Notes under the pieces: model-generated
What the model saw: only the letters and a program-made list of their open reading frames with translations
The model's database searches: none
Told to the model about the DNA's origin: nothing
Shown here: piece after piece, positions 1 to 11,163 of the stretch
How positions within the stretch are numbered: position 1 is the first letter of the stretch
How the letters are laid out: each line of letters starts with the position of its first letter
Translations under genes and position numbers: made by a program
Source of the DNA: Paracyclopina nana
Taxonomy: Eukaryota > Arthropoda > Copepoda > Cyclopoida > Cyclopettidae
NCBI GenBank assembly: GCA_019096065.1
Contig: JAGUCH010000007.1
Coordinates: forward strand, 1,634,501 to 1,698,500
Direction of reading: 5' to 3'
DNA length: 64,000 bases

Positions 1-2024
1 CCACTCATAAATGTCCCAAACATAAGTGAAAGCCCCGAAAGGGCTCAGGCTGGAAATCAACTGATGAGTCATGGCCCTTAGCTTTTTTCTTTCCTTAGTT
101 GGTATCATAGCCCCATTATTATTCAGACAAGTGATTTCTCACTCTTGAATATCAGACACAAGAAATGGACTGGGTGACTTGACTCAAGATCTTTATTTTT
201 GTGCTTTCCTATCTTTACAGCTATTATTGTAACCTGACCTATCTGAAATAAATGAAACATTGCAAACTCATGAACTCCAAGGTTAGATCTTAATGACAGG
301 TCTAGGACACCTTTGACGTCACTTTTCTACATCCTTGAAAATGGAGCCAAAAAGTATAGCAAAGCTAGTTTGCCTTTTTTCTATGCTACACAGCAGGTGT
401 AAACTATTTGAGGCTGCATAGCTTTGACTTTCCAAAATATGCGCAAGAGATATTGGAGTTTTAATTTTGTATTGGCAATAGCCATTTCTGCATATAATTT
501 GATTTATGAGGTCAAATTTTTTCAACTATGCTCTTAAAAATTATTTGCAACTCCTTTCTTTGAGGCCAGGGGTTGTTCATAAAAATGAGCAAATGGTGGG
601 TTGAGAGACTTCTGCAAAAAAAAGTTGCGTTGTTGCACTATTTCACTTGTAATTCTTAATCTGTAGGCATGCTAAATGCTCAGAATTTTTTTATGAAAGC
701 AAGGATTCAAAAAGAAGTTTTATTTGCATGCTCAATTGCTCAAAAAAAGTTTTAACAGAAACCATTAAAACCATGCGCGTAACCATTATAGGCATTAGCA
801 ATTGACTTTATGAAAAAGCTATAATTATGCGTAGTAATGAATCAGATTTATTTGGTCAGTAGCACCATCTATTAATTGACTTTTGAAGTCAACTCTGAAT
901 AGATGATCAAATTTTCGGTCTTTTTTATTGAAATTCGTAACATGCCAGGATTTATAATTTTTTTTTTTTTGGGAAAAAATTGTTGAACTTAAGACCTTAG
1001 TTAAAGCTGTCCCTACATTTGACCTTTTACAGTGTGTTCCACTTGATTAATTCTGTGCGACATTTTTGAACACTTAGCAGAATTATAAAAGCACAAAATG
1101 ACATTAGTCTATCCTTGAAAAGTTTTCTCGGTTTCAGCAAATCATTTTGGAAAGACAAACGACGCCCTGACCCAAAACTGACGTACAAATGTATATTGAA
1201 AGTGCCCTGGAATTTTCTAAAAGAAGAATGTCAAAGAGCAAAAGAAAAAAATTGCAGGAAAAAAGGAGCTTTTTGTGCTTGCTGGACATGCATATTCATC
1301 CATTCTTTCTACACCTTTTAGAGATGTTGTTTTTTCAGCTATACTCCCCAGAATAATGGCTTGAAATGAAATATGGTGGAAAGCTAGCAAACACTGGCCA
1401 TTTTGAAAAAAGTCTATAGTGACCCATGCTCTGCACATACTTGGCCTCATTACACTAATGAACAGATGTATGGCTTTTGACTGGACAGCCCTGAAACAGG
1501 TTGTGAAAAAACAGTGATGCAAGTAATGCTCCTTACATCAAGCAGATCATGCAAGCATACTGTAGTGTTCAAGTTTCACTGAAGTGAGAAACATTTTGAC
1601 AAATGATGCTTCATGCATCTTTCCTAGCTAAAACTTATTTTTTGAAAGCCCTGTCTTTTGCTAGGTCACTCCTCCTCCTTTTAGAATCTGGAAACAAGTT
1701 GTACAAAATAACTAGAAGAAAGCCTGACAATAGTGCACATACACACACACCCTCATGTCACCATTGGGCATACTATGTATAGGCACACCACCTGTGCAGT
1801 TGGCTAGGCAGCTTTCCTTTTTTTCACCACAAGAATGTCACACACTTCTACTCCCACGACCAGTAGTGGGTGAGGAGTCTCTTGCTCAGGTCCAAAGTCC
1901 ACACTCAAGTTAACATCAGACTGTAGTGGTTAAGGGAGAGAAGGTAACCATAAATATTTTGTGTAGGGTGAGAATTTAAGAAAAATGACACTTGATTCCC
2001 AACTAGATTCAATAGATAGCCAAG
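1..2024. other. Gene-free stretch at window start
   Basis: I see no open reading frame with recognisable protein features on either strand. The sequence is AT-rich with homopolymer runs (for example a T run near 958-970) and a short CA repeat near 1738-1750. It could hold 5' non-coding exons, an intron or the promoter of the Msp300-type gene that begins at 2025, but no TATA box or initiator can be assigned with confidence. Confidence 0.5.
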
Positions 2025-3942
2025 ATGACTTTCTGGCAGGAAAATTATGCCTTCATCAAGGAGGTGTATGACATGAGGCACACCAAAATGGCAGAATGGA
2101 TGGAAAATGTGGAGAAGTCCATTTCCAGAATCATGGCCGATAAGGTCTACACCTCTGCTGAGTTCAAGCGTGAGCGTGATAACTTTCATGTAAGCCAGAA
2201 TCAGCCCTAGTGAAGCATTGATTTTGATGCATCATTTTCTATTGTAGGCTTTGTGCAAGGACTTGGAGCGCTCTGATATCAAGAAGTGGCTTAAGCAAAT
2301 TCTTGATATTCTGATGGCTGAACGCTCCAAAGATGAAAAGTCTACACAAAACACCAAATTGGAAGCACTCATCCAAAAGCATGAGGATCTCATACCCACT
2401 GTTTTGAAAACCCAAGTCAAGGTTGATCTGTACTGGAAATGTTATGCCTATGGTGATGAGCTCAAGCCCCACATTGAGTTCTTGGATGGTATCATGCTCA
2501 GCTCCACCCGTGACATTGCTCCCAGCTGCATTGAAAATGTTGAGGAGTTGATTGAGAGGCAAGAGAAATCTCTCAACCAATTGGAGACTAGAAGGGGAAT
2601 TGTCCAGGAGCTGATCAACAAGGGAAAGCAACTTCTTGAGAACCCAGAGTAATTTGCTAATCTTTGCAAGATTATAACTAATGATTTAATATTTTTTCTT
2701 AATTTTAGCAAGCCAAGGTTTTTGGACAGTCATGTCATGAGGATCAAGGATGGTTGGGATGAAACCAAAGACAAGGCTACTCAAAGGCTGGACCTCTTGA
2801 ACAACACAAAGGCTGCCTGGGAGGGATATGCTGCTGGACTTGAAAATATTGCTGTTGAATTTGAGAAGGCTGAAGAGGAAATCAAGAAGATCAAGAAGCG
2901 CTTCAACCTGCAAGCAGCTTTGGAGGACTTGGAGAAGCGTCAAAAGATCTTCAAAGACACCAAGAATGTGATTGAGACCATGTTCTCTGATATTCAGCAC
3001 CACTATGATGTCATGACCATGACTCTGCCTGAAGACAAGAAGGACTTTGTCAAGAAGGAGGTGAAGGCTGTTTCTGAGAAGCTTGAAGTTGTTGGTAGGT
3101 TTGAGGAGAAGGTGAGCAAAATTGATGAGTTTGTCTCATCCCTCTCTGAGTTTGACAAGACTCTCAAGACTGTTAATGGCTGGATGCTTGATGCTGATAA
3201 GCAGTTGAATGACATCAAGAACCATTCAGACAAGATGACTCCTGAAGATAGAGTTTCATGCACAATGGAGCTCCAAGAGGATGTTGAACAGAAGGTCCAG
3301 ATTATCAGAGCAGCCATCAAGGCTGAAGCAGATCTCCTGCCTCAAGGAGACCAAGTTCCCAAGGATGCTCAAGACTACAAGGATGAGCTTACCAGAATTG
3401 AGAAGTATGTCATTGATCTTCAAAAGAGAGTCATTACTGAGTGTGAGCACTTCTCTGAGGATGTCAAGTACTGGGCCGAATACAAGACTGGCATCAGGGA
3501 GTTCAAGCCTTGGCTGGAAGCCTCTGAGAAGAAAACAACTGAAGGCCTTACCAAGCCCCAGACCCTTGATGAAGCCACTGCCATGTTTGCCGGAGTCAAT
3601 GACTTTGACCAAACTTGCCTCAAATACTTGGCTATCCTGGAGAATGCTGAGAAAGCAGCCAACAAGATGACCACTCATAAAGAAGCTGATGATGAGGTCA
3701 AGGCTCTTAAGGACCGCTACCAAAAGGTCAAGGTTGTTGCTGATGAATGGATGAAGAAGGCTGACACCTTGGTCAAGGAATGGAAGCTTTTGGACAGCAC
3801 CGTTAATGAGCTCAACTCATGGGTTGCCAAGGACCGTGGAAATGACAGCGAACAATCTTTCTCTCTTGAGAAAATGGAGTCTACTCTTGGCGAGCTCAAG
3901 AACATTTTCAAGGAGAAGGAGAAGCTCGTTGAGAATCTGTAA
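2025..3942 (+). CDS. Msp300: Msp300/nesprin-type spectrin-repeat protein (short muscle isoform)
   Basis: Predicted exons 2025-2189, 2248-2648 and 2709-3942 join in frame to 599 aa; introns are 58 and 60 bp with GT-AG ends. The product is entirely alpha-helical, charged and heptad-rich, in repeats of about 110 residues (spectrin-like), with no actin-binding CH domain, KASH tail or membrane segment. From memory it closely resembles the short, spectrin-only products of the arthropod Msp300 (muscle-specific protein 300, a nesprin), including the N-terminal block MTFWQENYAFIKEVYDMRH and the C-terminal block MESTLGELKNIFKEKEKL. Such isoforms are thought to act in muscle as cytoskeletal spacers. The ATG at 2025 directly follows an AG (AGCCAAG), so this first exon may be preceded by a spliced exon carrying leader or more coding sequence. 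The alternative is a larger Msp300 gene extending upstream out of view. Confidence 0.82.
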
Positions 3943-4210
3943 ATCATCTTTCATATTGAATGCAAAAATTATTTCAACTATCTGTGACTGAAGAGATTGT
4001 GCCTTATCAGAACTGAATGCCATATTGCTGTTGCATTTCTAAGTCCCCGGGCAAAGCTTTTATGGTCATTGGTTCCCTGTTCAAGTTGTTGGCAAACTCC
4101 TACTATTTGTTGTACTATTACCAGATTATTATACTTACAAATCAGACCTATCTTATATGTTGCTTATTATATTTTTGTGTAATTTCTGCTGAGAGAAACT
4201 GTAACCAATC

Positions 4211-4216
4211 ATTAAA
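4211..4216 (+). terminator. Candidate poly(A) signal ATTAAA of the Msp300-type gene
   Basis: An ATTAAA hexamer lies 269 bp after the stop codon. A cleavage site 15-25 bp further on would fall at or just inside the 3' end of the opposing ZCCHC9-like reading frame, so the two transcripts probably overlap tail to tail. Confidence 0.4.
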
Positions 4217-4231
4217 CATCATTACACCAAT

Positions 4232-5482
4232 TCAAAAGTTGACCACTTTTTTGGCCTTTTTGGCCACACTGGGCTTCTTGACCACTCTATCCGCAACTTC
4301 TTCTTCAAGGTTTGAGTGATCAGTTTGCCTTTCAACTCTGATTTCAGTCCTGGCATCTTTCTGGGCTTTTCTAGGGCATTCACTTTTCAAGTGCTCAACA
4401 CTGCCACAAAATCTGCAACCACCTCCTTTTGGATACAATCCCTTGGGATTGTCAGGACATGCTTTGGCCAAATGTCCAGCTTGTCCACAAACAAAGCAAT
4501 CAGCAAACTTGTACGCATCACCACCTTTTAGCTTTGACTGGCATTTTTTGGAAGTATGATCTTCCGAGCCACATTTGAAGCATTTGCCCATCTTTTGAAC
4601 AGCATTCTTGCCAACTCTAACTTTAGGACAATCATTGACCAAATGTCCTGGTTGTCTGCACTGAAAGCACACATTCTTCTTTGAATTTGCCAAAGCTCTT
4701 TCAGCTTTGCGCCTCTCCTTTTTGAGAGCTTCCTTAATTTCAAGGGTAGGGATTTTCTCTTTGACCAATGTTGCATGCAAGTCTCTGAGCCTTTGAACAT
4801 CACTTTGAAGGACTCTGAAGCCTTGAAATAAGCCTTCACCGTCTTGAACAATTTGACCAGTCTTGTCTTTCAGCAGCTTTTTATGATCCTTATTCTTGCC
4901 ATTTTCAGCTTGATTCTGGGCTTTCTTGCCATTTTCAGCTTTTTTACCATTCTCATTGGTGATTTTGGCTTTCTTTGCAGATTGTTGAGTGTGCTCTTCT
5001 TCAGTTTGTCCTTCGAGATTTTCAGCAAGTTTTCTCTTACTCTTGGACTTTTTCCTCCCTGTGCCTTGGCCTTTGCGTTCAATCTTCATTTGTACCAAAT
5101 CCTGGAGCTCTTTTCGCCTTTCCTCACTCAGTTCAGGACATTCCCTCTTTAAATGACCAGTATTCTTGCAGTTTAAGCACTTATTTTGTGACCTTTTTCT
5201 CTTGGCCTTTTTCAAGTCAGAGGCATCAACCAATTTATCAACAATCTTGCCTTTTACTTCTTCTTCTTCCTCACTTTCTTTATTGGCTTCCTCGTCTTCT
5301 ATGGCTTCATCAGTGATTTGATCCTCAATATCAAGATCATCTTCAAGAGCTTCAACATCAATGGGAGCTTTTTTCTTCATCAATGGAGGAATTTGAGCCT
5401 TCATTTCTTCCCATGGCGTGGCTTCCTCTTCAACTCTTTCATTGGAAGCTTTGGAGCCTTTGGCCCTCGCGTATCTCGTCAT
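4232..5482 (-). CDS. ZCCHC9: ZCCHC9-like zinc-knuckle protein
   Basis: Single-exon gene of 416 aa. The N-terminus (MTRYARAKGSKASNE, then ATPWEEMK) and the C-terminus ending in KVVNF match the ends of metazoan ZCCHC9, a nucleolar zinc-knuckle protein. Five CCHC knuckles are visible: about residues 102-115, 272-285, 301-314, 329-342 and 356-369. The last four correspond to the usual ZCCHC9 set, with the typical CPDNPKGLYPKGGGC linker between knuckles 4 and 5. The first lies in a long acidic/lysine-rich insert and is extra compared with the human protein as I know it (about 271 aa). Between knuckles 1 and 2 lies a basic, low-complexity stretch with ENGKKA repeats. It is convergent with the Msp300-type gene. 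The CCHC motifs resemble retroviral nucleocapsid knuckles, but the family-specific ends and linker identify a host gene. Confidence 0.88.
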   Translation of the reverse strand: MTRYARAKGSKASNERVEEEATPWEEMKAQIPPLMKKKAPIDVEALEDDLDIEDQITDEAIEDEEANKESEEEEEVKGKIVDKLVDASDLKKAKRKRSQNKCLNCKNTGHLKRECPELSEERRKELQDLVQMKIERKGQGTGRKKSKSKRKLAENLEGQTEEEHTQQSAKKAKITNENGKKAENGKKAQNQAENGKNKDHKKLLKDKTGQIVQDGEGLFQGFRVLQSDVQRLRDLHATLVKEKIPTLEIKEALKKERRKAERALANSKKNVCFQCRQPGHLVNDCPKVRVGKNAVQKMGKCFKCGSEDHTSKKCQSKLKGGDAYKFADCFVCGQAGHLAKACPDNPKGLYPKGGGCRFCGSVEHLKSECPRKAQKDARTEIRVERQTDHSNLEEEVADRVVKKPSVAKKAKKVVNF

Positions 5483-6775
5483 TTTCAGTTATATGTGATG
5501 TGTTTTTCAGTAATAGACTAATTGTGATTTGTGAGCGCACATGCGAAGTTGGTTGTTTTGACAACAACAACGAATCGAATTTTAGCACAAGCTGTGAAGC
5601 GAATAGTAACTGTTCTTATTATGAAATCAATTTTTGACTGAATTTACTCTTTCAGTGCAATTTTGTGTTTGCAAATGAAAATAATTTTTATTCTTTATGA
5701 TGATATCTTTAAAATTAAGCTGTTCAAGCAAAATCAAGGTGTATAATAGTTTACAATTAGCCTTAGAGTTTCACACCCCATCCGTGAGCTCTTTAAATAT
5801 TTTTTTCTTCAATTTTCCGCGAAAACGTCGAGTGCAAATGTGAAATGTGCAAACTGAACTGAAAGCAGGAAGAAAAGCTGTGAAGAGTTGTTCGGGAAAA
5901 TGTGCATTTGACAGGTAAGCCATGGTTAACATATTATGCATCAGCGTAGAAAAATCGGACCTGTTCATTTATTTCTTGAAATGCCCCGTTTATTTACTGA
6001 TTTCAATTTTTTCTTATAAAATATGGCGAAACTTTGGAGATTTGAAAAACCTGCAAACTTAGCAAGAAAAGCTCTGTCCGAGTAAGGTAGCTTCAAAAAA
6101 AACCTCTTAAGGCTTGGTTAAGTTACTCAAAATCTAATTTTCTTCTCCTTAAAACTTTTCCATCAATTTCTTTGATCAAGCTCACAACTTTTTTGCCTCT
6201 AAAAAAGTTGTCATTAATTAAAGCTGTGAAAAGTTTTAGTTTCGGTAACGGACCACCAAACTTAATATATTAGTGCATTTATAAAATTCAATTAACTTTC
6301 CAGATAATGGTGAATTTTTTAATGTAAAAATGATCTGGCTGATACTTGACATAGCATTGTTATAAAGTTTTTTAGCTGACAAAATAAGCTAAAAAATGCT
6401 TTCGTTTTTTATTTTATGATTTTGCACAATTGCATTGTCGTAAAATAAACACCATTAAATAAAAGTCGCGGATAATAAAAAGACCATTCTTTATGCGTAA
6501 CTGAATTAAAAAAAATTAATTGTTATGTCAAAGCCATCTTTAAAAAAAGCAACAAAAAATTGCTTAAAAATTATGTTTGGGACTCAGAAGAAATTGTAAA
6601 ATTAACGCAATCCTTTGCACAATGCGCAGGAAATTAAAAGCATGCGTATACAATAATTATTGTTGAAAGTTGTTCTGGCATTGATATCTTTTATGGTCCT
6701 CTCATGATCCTTTCGGTGAAAAAATCATGATGATCAAGACCATAGAAAATTCAGTTCACAACAAACAAGCAAAAC
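5483..6775. other. AT-rich intergenic region between divergent genes
   Basis: This interval separates the start of the ZCCHC9-like gene (-) from the start of the secreted Pro-rich gene (+), so it should hold both promoters. No long reading frame or repeat stands out. A TCAGTT initiator-like motif lies about 25 bp upstream of the ATG at 6776, without a convincing TATA box. Confidence 0.4.
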
Positions 6776-8896
6776 ATGAACAACAAATTGTTAATTCTTG
6801 CTTTTTTGGTCTTTGCCATTTTCTCGGTGGCTTTTTCGAGGCCTTATCAAGTTCAGTCGAAAACTTTAAATGTGTCCAATGTTTTGGGCTCTATCAATCA
6901 AAGAATTGGATTTTTGGACCTTATTGCCAATTTAATGCGGGGTCTCAGGGTCACTTTCCTTGGGAAGAAAAAGAGGTAAGGTGTCAAGCTATTATGCTAA
7001 AATTACTCACATCTTATTTATGAATCATAATTTTTCAGGGGAAACAAAAAAGAGCCACCAACTTCAATTCAAGGGTATCAAGAGCCTCAAAATGCCCCCA
7101 AACCTCAATATCAGCCTCAGTCGACACCCAAACCCCAATATCAGCCTCAATCTTCCCCACAACCAGAATATCAGCCTCAATCTACCCCCATACCCAAATA
7201 TCAGTATCAGCCTCAATCCACCCCCATACCAAAATATCAGTATCAGCCTCAATCTACCCCTATACCCCAATATCAATATCAGCCTCAAACTACACCCAGA
7301 CCCCTTTACCAGCCTCCAAGTACCTCATATGATCCTCCCTTACCTCAAAACACAATATATTTACCCCCTGCTGCCATTTCAACCCCCAACCCAATTTATG
7401 CACCTCCTATTGTCATAACAACCCCGAAACCCATCTATGGGTATTCTACCTCTTCTTCCAATTCTTATGAACCCCCAACGACTGAGGCTCCATCTTACAA
7501 ACCTCCCCAGACTTACGAAGTTCAAAGTGAGCCACCACAACCCATTTATTATCCTGCTAGCACACAAAGTCCCAATGGGTATCAGCCTCCTGAAAGTATT
7601 TACACCACAACAAAAAAAAACTTCTATGGACCCCCACCTACCCCTATCTATACCCCTACGCCCCAGTATACACCCAAACCTTCATCTGGATACCCCATAG
7701 ACATTGATTCTTATGGATCTCCTCTTGCTCCCCCCATTACGTATGGTTCAACTCAGCCCACAAATTTTGAAAACCTCGAAGTTGAAGAAACTACCAAACG
7801 ATTTTATTTCCCTGCTTCCACGCCTAGCACAGAAAGTCCACTCTTGCGACTAGAAGCCAATGATGGCGTATATTTTGAGCCCAGAGTGTCATCAACTCCA
7901 AATTATGGTGCTACAACCTTGAATACAACAACTCTGCCACCATTTTCTGTATCAGCTCTACCCAGATTGGTATCTCCCCCTGTGAGAAAGTATTTCTCCA
8001 CTGCAGCCATGTATAGAATTGTGGAGTCAGATTTGGCCAGTTTGGGAGCTCCTGAGTCATTGCTGTTGATAGAAAGAGAGCCCAGAAATGATCCTGGAAT
8101 CCCTCAAGTCCTACCCATTATAGATGATCAGTTAACCCTAGATTCTGTTCCTGCTTCAGATTTTGAGCCTGGTATTGCCTTACCTAGTGAAGAACCTAAC
8201 TTTGACCTGGATACAAAAGATGAGGAAATTCAATTTATGCCAATTTTAACCAGTCGCACTACTTCTAGACCTGCCGGCAAGAAAAGAGCCAGAAAGTTAC
8301 GCAAAAGGCCCAATGTCACTGAACCTGCCCTTGATGAAGATTTGGTTGAAGCTACCTTTAGAAACAAATCAGAATTGGTTGAATTGGTTAACAATGATGA
8401 AAATGGGTCAAACGAGCTCCTGGAATTGGGGAAAGCAGCCAAAAAGTTGAGGAAAAAGCCCAAGCAAAGTGAAACCTTGCTTGATTTGGAATTTCAGCAA
8501 CCAAGCATACTCAGCAGTGATTTGAGCCTTCCTAGTGGTGAAAATGGGCACACAATTGAATTCTTTCATATGCCAGATGAGAAAATATTTGGATTCAATT
8601 CAATTAACTTTGATGCCCCAGAAAACTTTTCCTATCAAGCCCAATCCAGTTTAGATCAAAGGCTGAGGAATATCCGAATGAAACTCTTTCAAGACAGGTC
8701 CAGGAAAAACTACAAAGTCTTGGTGGAGAACTTTGGAGATTTTGCTAGTAGAAGCACAACAGTTGAATCTGTAACTGAAGCAGAATTGTCTGATTTAACT
8801 ACAGAAAAACCAGATGAAGAAGCTGAAACCACCATTGCTGCCTCCACGGAAGAAAACTTGATTGATGATACCACGCTTCCTCAACTTGATAATTAG
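6776..8896 (+). CDS. Secreted Pro/Gln/Tyr-repeat protein, unknown family
   Basis: Exons 6776-6975 and 7039-8896 join to 685 aa (63-bp GT-AG intron). Residues 1-22 form a clear signal peptide (MNNKLLILAFLVFAIFSVAF). The first part of exon 2 (about 7080-7310) encodes tandem units of the type YQPQSTP(I/K)PK/Q, with QYQPQ and KYQYQPQ cores, followed by a long Pro/Tyr/Thr/Ser-rich stretch without cysteines. From about 7840 the composition changes to an acidic, Asp/Glu/Leu-rich C-terminal half with two very similar Lys/Arg patches (AGKKRARKLRKRP and GKAAKKLRKKP). This architecture is typical of extracellular matrix, cuticle or egg-coat proteins, but no chitin-binding RR consensus is seen and no function is claimed. 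The start ATG was chosen for the signal peptide; an upstream ATG at 6727 is in another frame. Confidence 0.75.
7080..7310 (+). repeat. Coding minisatellite of YQPQ-type units
   Basis: Imperfect direct repeats of about 27-36 bp with the core TATCAGCCTCAATC repeat seven to eight times. They encode Pro/Gln/Tyr units of the secreted protein above. The unit length is a multiple of three, which keeps the frame. Confidence 0.8.
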
Positions 8897-9010
8897 GCCC
8901 ATATTAATCATAATCCAAGAAAACTGTTCTCATTTTTGGTATTTGGGTGGGAAAAGAAGACATTTTCTTTGAAAGAGTGCGACTGTTTTTACTGTAATAT
9001 AGTACTATTG

Positions 9011-9220
9011 TTTATTTTTTTGAGTTTTCATCTTAGTTTATTATATACAACAAGACACATTGAAAAATATATCAGCAATTTACGTAGCTTATTATGCTTA
9101 TCACCTAAATAGCAATTTAGTTAAGGCACTGCACTCTCATAAATTATCCTTGTGCTTTTCCCTTGTAATGAAGCTTCCTAATCATGCACATAGCATGATA
9201 CTTCCAATGATGTAAATAAA
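9011..9220. terminator. Overlapping poly(A) signals of convergent genes
   Basis: AATAAA on the + strand at 9215-9220 can serve the secreted Pro-rich gene (stop at 8896). TTTATT at 9011-9016, which is AATAAA on the - strand, can serve the LRR gene (stop at 9268). If both are used, the two 3' UTRs overlap by about 200 bp. The rest of the 8897-9267 gap shows nothing else. Confidence 0.5.
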
Positions 9221-9267
9221 TAGCACAAGGCTTTCAAGCCTCAAGTGGATCCTGGTGTGAAAGCACA

Positions 9268-11163
9268 TTAGTGCATTTTCAGTGCCAGCCATGGCAATTG
9301 TCCCCTTGTCCTATATACCCTGAAGTCATAAGCCAACTTGGACAAAATTGAAACTATCAGAAAAGCCAGCACTACACAGAGAAGCTGCAACATTAATTCC
9401 TGGCTTTCTCCATTAGAGCTTGGAGGACACAAAATTTCCGGGTCTATGGAGACAATCTGCAATTAAAACCACCATGCTACAAAAGAGCCTAGAAATGAGT
9501 TTTGTAAGTACCTTTTGGTTTTGTAAGTGCATGTCAGACCCTGAACCACATACAAGCTCAGTTCTATCAAATATTTTGGCCAGAATGCTCTGTAACAGGG
9601 AGAATAGTTAAAACAGTCTTAAGAGCTATAGTTGGTTGCGCCTACAAGATCATTAATTTGGCTGCTACAAGTGCAAGTCCATGGGTTGTTGGAAAGCTCC
9701 AGCACATCTGTGGTCTTAATGAGCTTTTGAGATACATCATAGGAAATCTGGAGGAAAACAGTTGTGAGAAGGGAGTTTTAGACCTCTGAGAAAATAATCA
9801 AATTTGCGCATACACTGGTGAGTTTGTTATTTTTGGCACTGAATCTCATGCCTAAATTCATGTCAAGTAGCCTCTCAGGCAAGTGTTCAAAATTGTTACC
9901 ATCAAGTGTCAAATTCTCAACTTCATCATAATGGTGGCCTTTAACATCCAGAGAAGAAAATGCTGAGTCATTCAACTGTAATAAGAATAGTTCATAACTT
10001 CCATGAATAAATCATCAATTATGCAAATTTTTAAATTTACCTTGTTGTGTGATAAATCCACAGCCTGGGTATGTTTTGGCAAAATTGGGAAATGTGTCAG
10101 GTTTTTCCTAACACAGTTGACATACACAGTGTAATGCCTTTTGACTGTTGTCACCAAAGTTTCTTGAATGGAATGAAGTAAGCAAGTACATCCATCCTTT
10201 TTGGGACAATGAGGCATAACCAGTTCATCATAGTATTTCATCACAAGAAATAATCTGGAGGTGTGAATGTCATCATGGACACATCTGGTGAAGATGATAT
10301 TTTTCAAGATGGAATCATCTTTTAGGCTAGATTTCCATTGATGCATCCATGCAAGTTGAGATGAACATGCCCAGGTGTTATCTAGGAAACAGCTATTAAA
10401 TTATTCAGGCTTTCTTACATAATTAATGGCATTGCAACTCATACAAATTACATCACTTGTAATTCAGCTTTGTGATATGGGAGTACTCTACATCATGATT
10501 CAGCAAATATAGAATTATTGTCTTACTTGAAATATCTAGGTATTGAACACTTTTGGGCAAAGTCTTGAACACACTGGGATTGATGTTGGCTGCCAGTTTG
10601 TTATTGGACAAGTCAAGAGTCACGAGTTTTTGAAAGTTTTCAAAGAAGCTTGGAGCAATATACTTGATGTGATTATGGCTTAAATTCAAAGTCTTCAGAT
10701 TTGCCAGCTGGTGCAGAAAGTCCTCTCTTCTCAATTCCTCCAAAGAGTTCCCACTTAAAGTCAATGTTTCCAATTGTTGAAACAGAAATTCACTCATATT
10801 TTGTTCCTTTTTAAGATCACAGCTGATGGATTTCAGTCCACTTTGTGTCACACTCAAAGCTTTAAGAGCTTTAAATCCTTTGAAATGCTCAGCACTAATA
10901 CACTTCAAGTGTGGAGAGTCTTGTATGGCTATTTCTTGCACATATTCAAAGCTGTCACTTGCTTCCACATTTGTGATGTCATTAATTGATGCTTTCACAC
11001 TGAATATTACTGTGGAGTTGACACCTTTGCAATTCAGCACTGAGGAATTTGAGCAGATGCAAATCTGCCTCACTGCATTTGGCAGCTTGTCTTGCTCACA
11101 TGCCAGCACTGAGCTCATTAGAAGCAAACCTGGTAGAAATACTTTTTCAAAGGTTGAGCTCAT
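9268..11163 (-). CDS. Single-pass LRR receptor-like protein (Toll-ectodomain / halfway type)
   Basis: Six exons read on the - strand: 11163-10527, 10381-10041, 9975-9814, 9747-9646, 9589-9512 and 9456-9268, joining to 502 aa. The order is: signal peptide (MSSTFEKVFLPGLLLMSSVLA), a Cys-rich cap, several LRRs (for example LKTLNLSHNHIKYIAPSFF, LVTLDLSNNKL), a first LRRCT cap (NTWACSSQLAWM), a second Cys cap (CPKKDGCTCLLHS), two or three more LRRs (VENLTLDGNNFEHLPERLL), a second LRRCT (LSNNPWTCTCSSQINDL), one membrane segment (LLCVVLAFLIVSILSKLAY) and a short tail of about 18 aa. The double-cap arrangement is that of insect Toll ectodomains, but there is no TIR domain. Drosophila halfway has a comparable layout and is my best family guess. 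A TTTGCAG acceptor lies 15 nt upstream of the ATG, so a 5' leader is spliced on. Confidence 0.75.

Noticed and set aside
1115-1522. Overlapping small frames on both strands near the window start
   Set aside because: Composition looks random and no adjoining exon with matching phase was found.
4232-5482. CCHC knuckles as a possible retroviral nucleocapsid remnant
   Set aside because: The conserved ZCCHC9 ends and linkers identify a host gene, and no other parts of a virus-like element are nearby.
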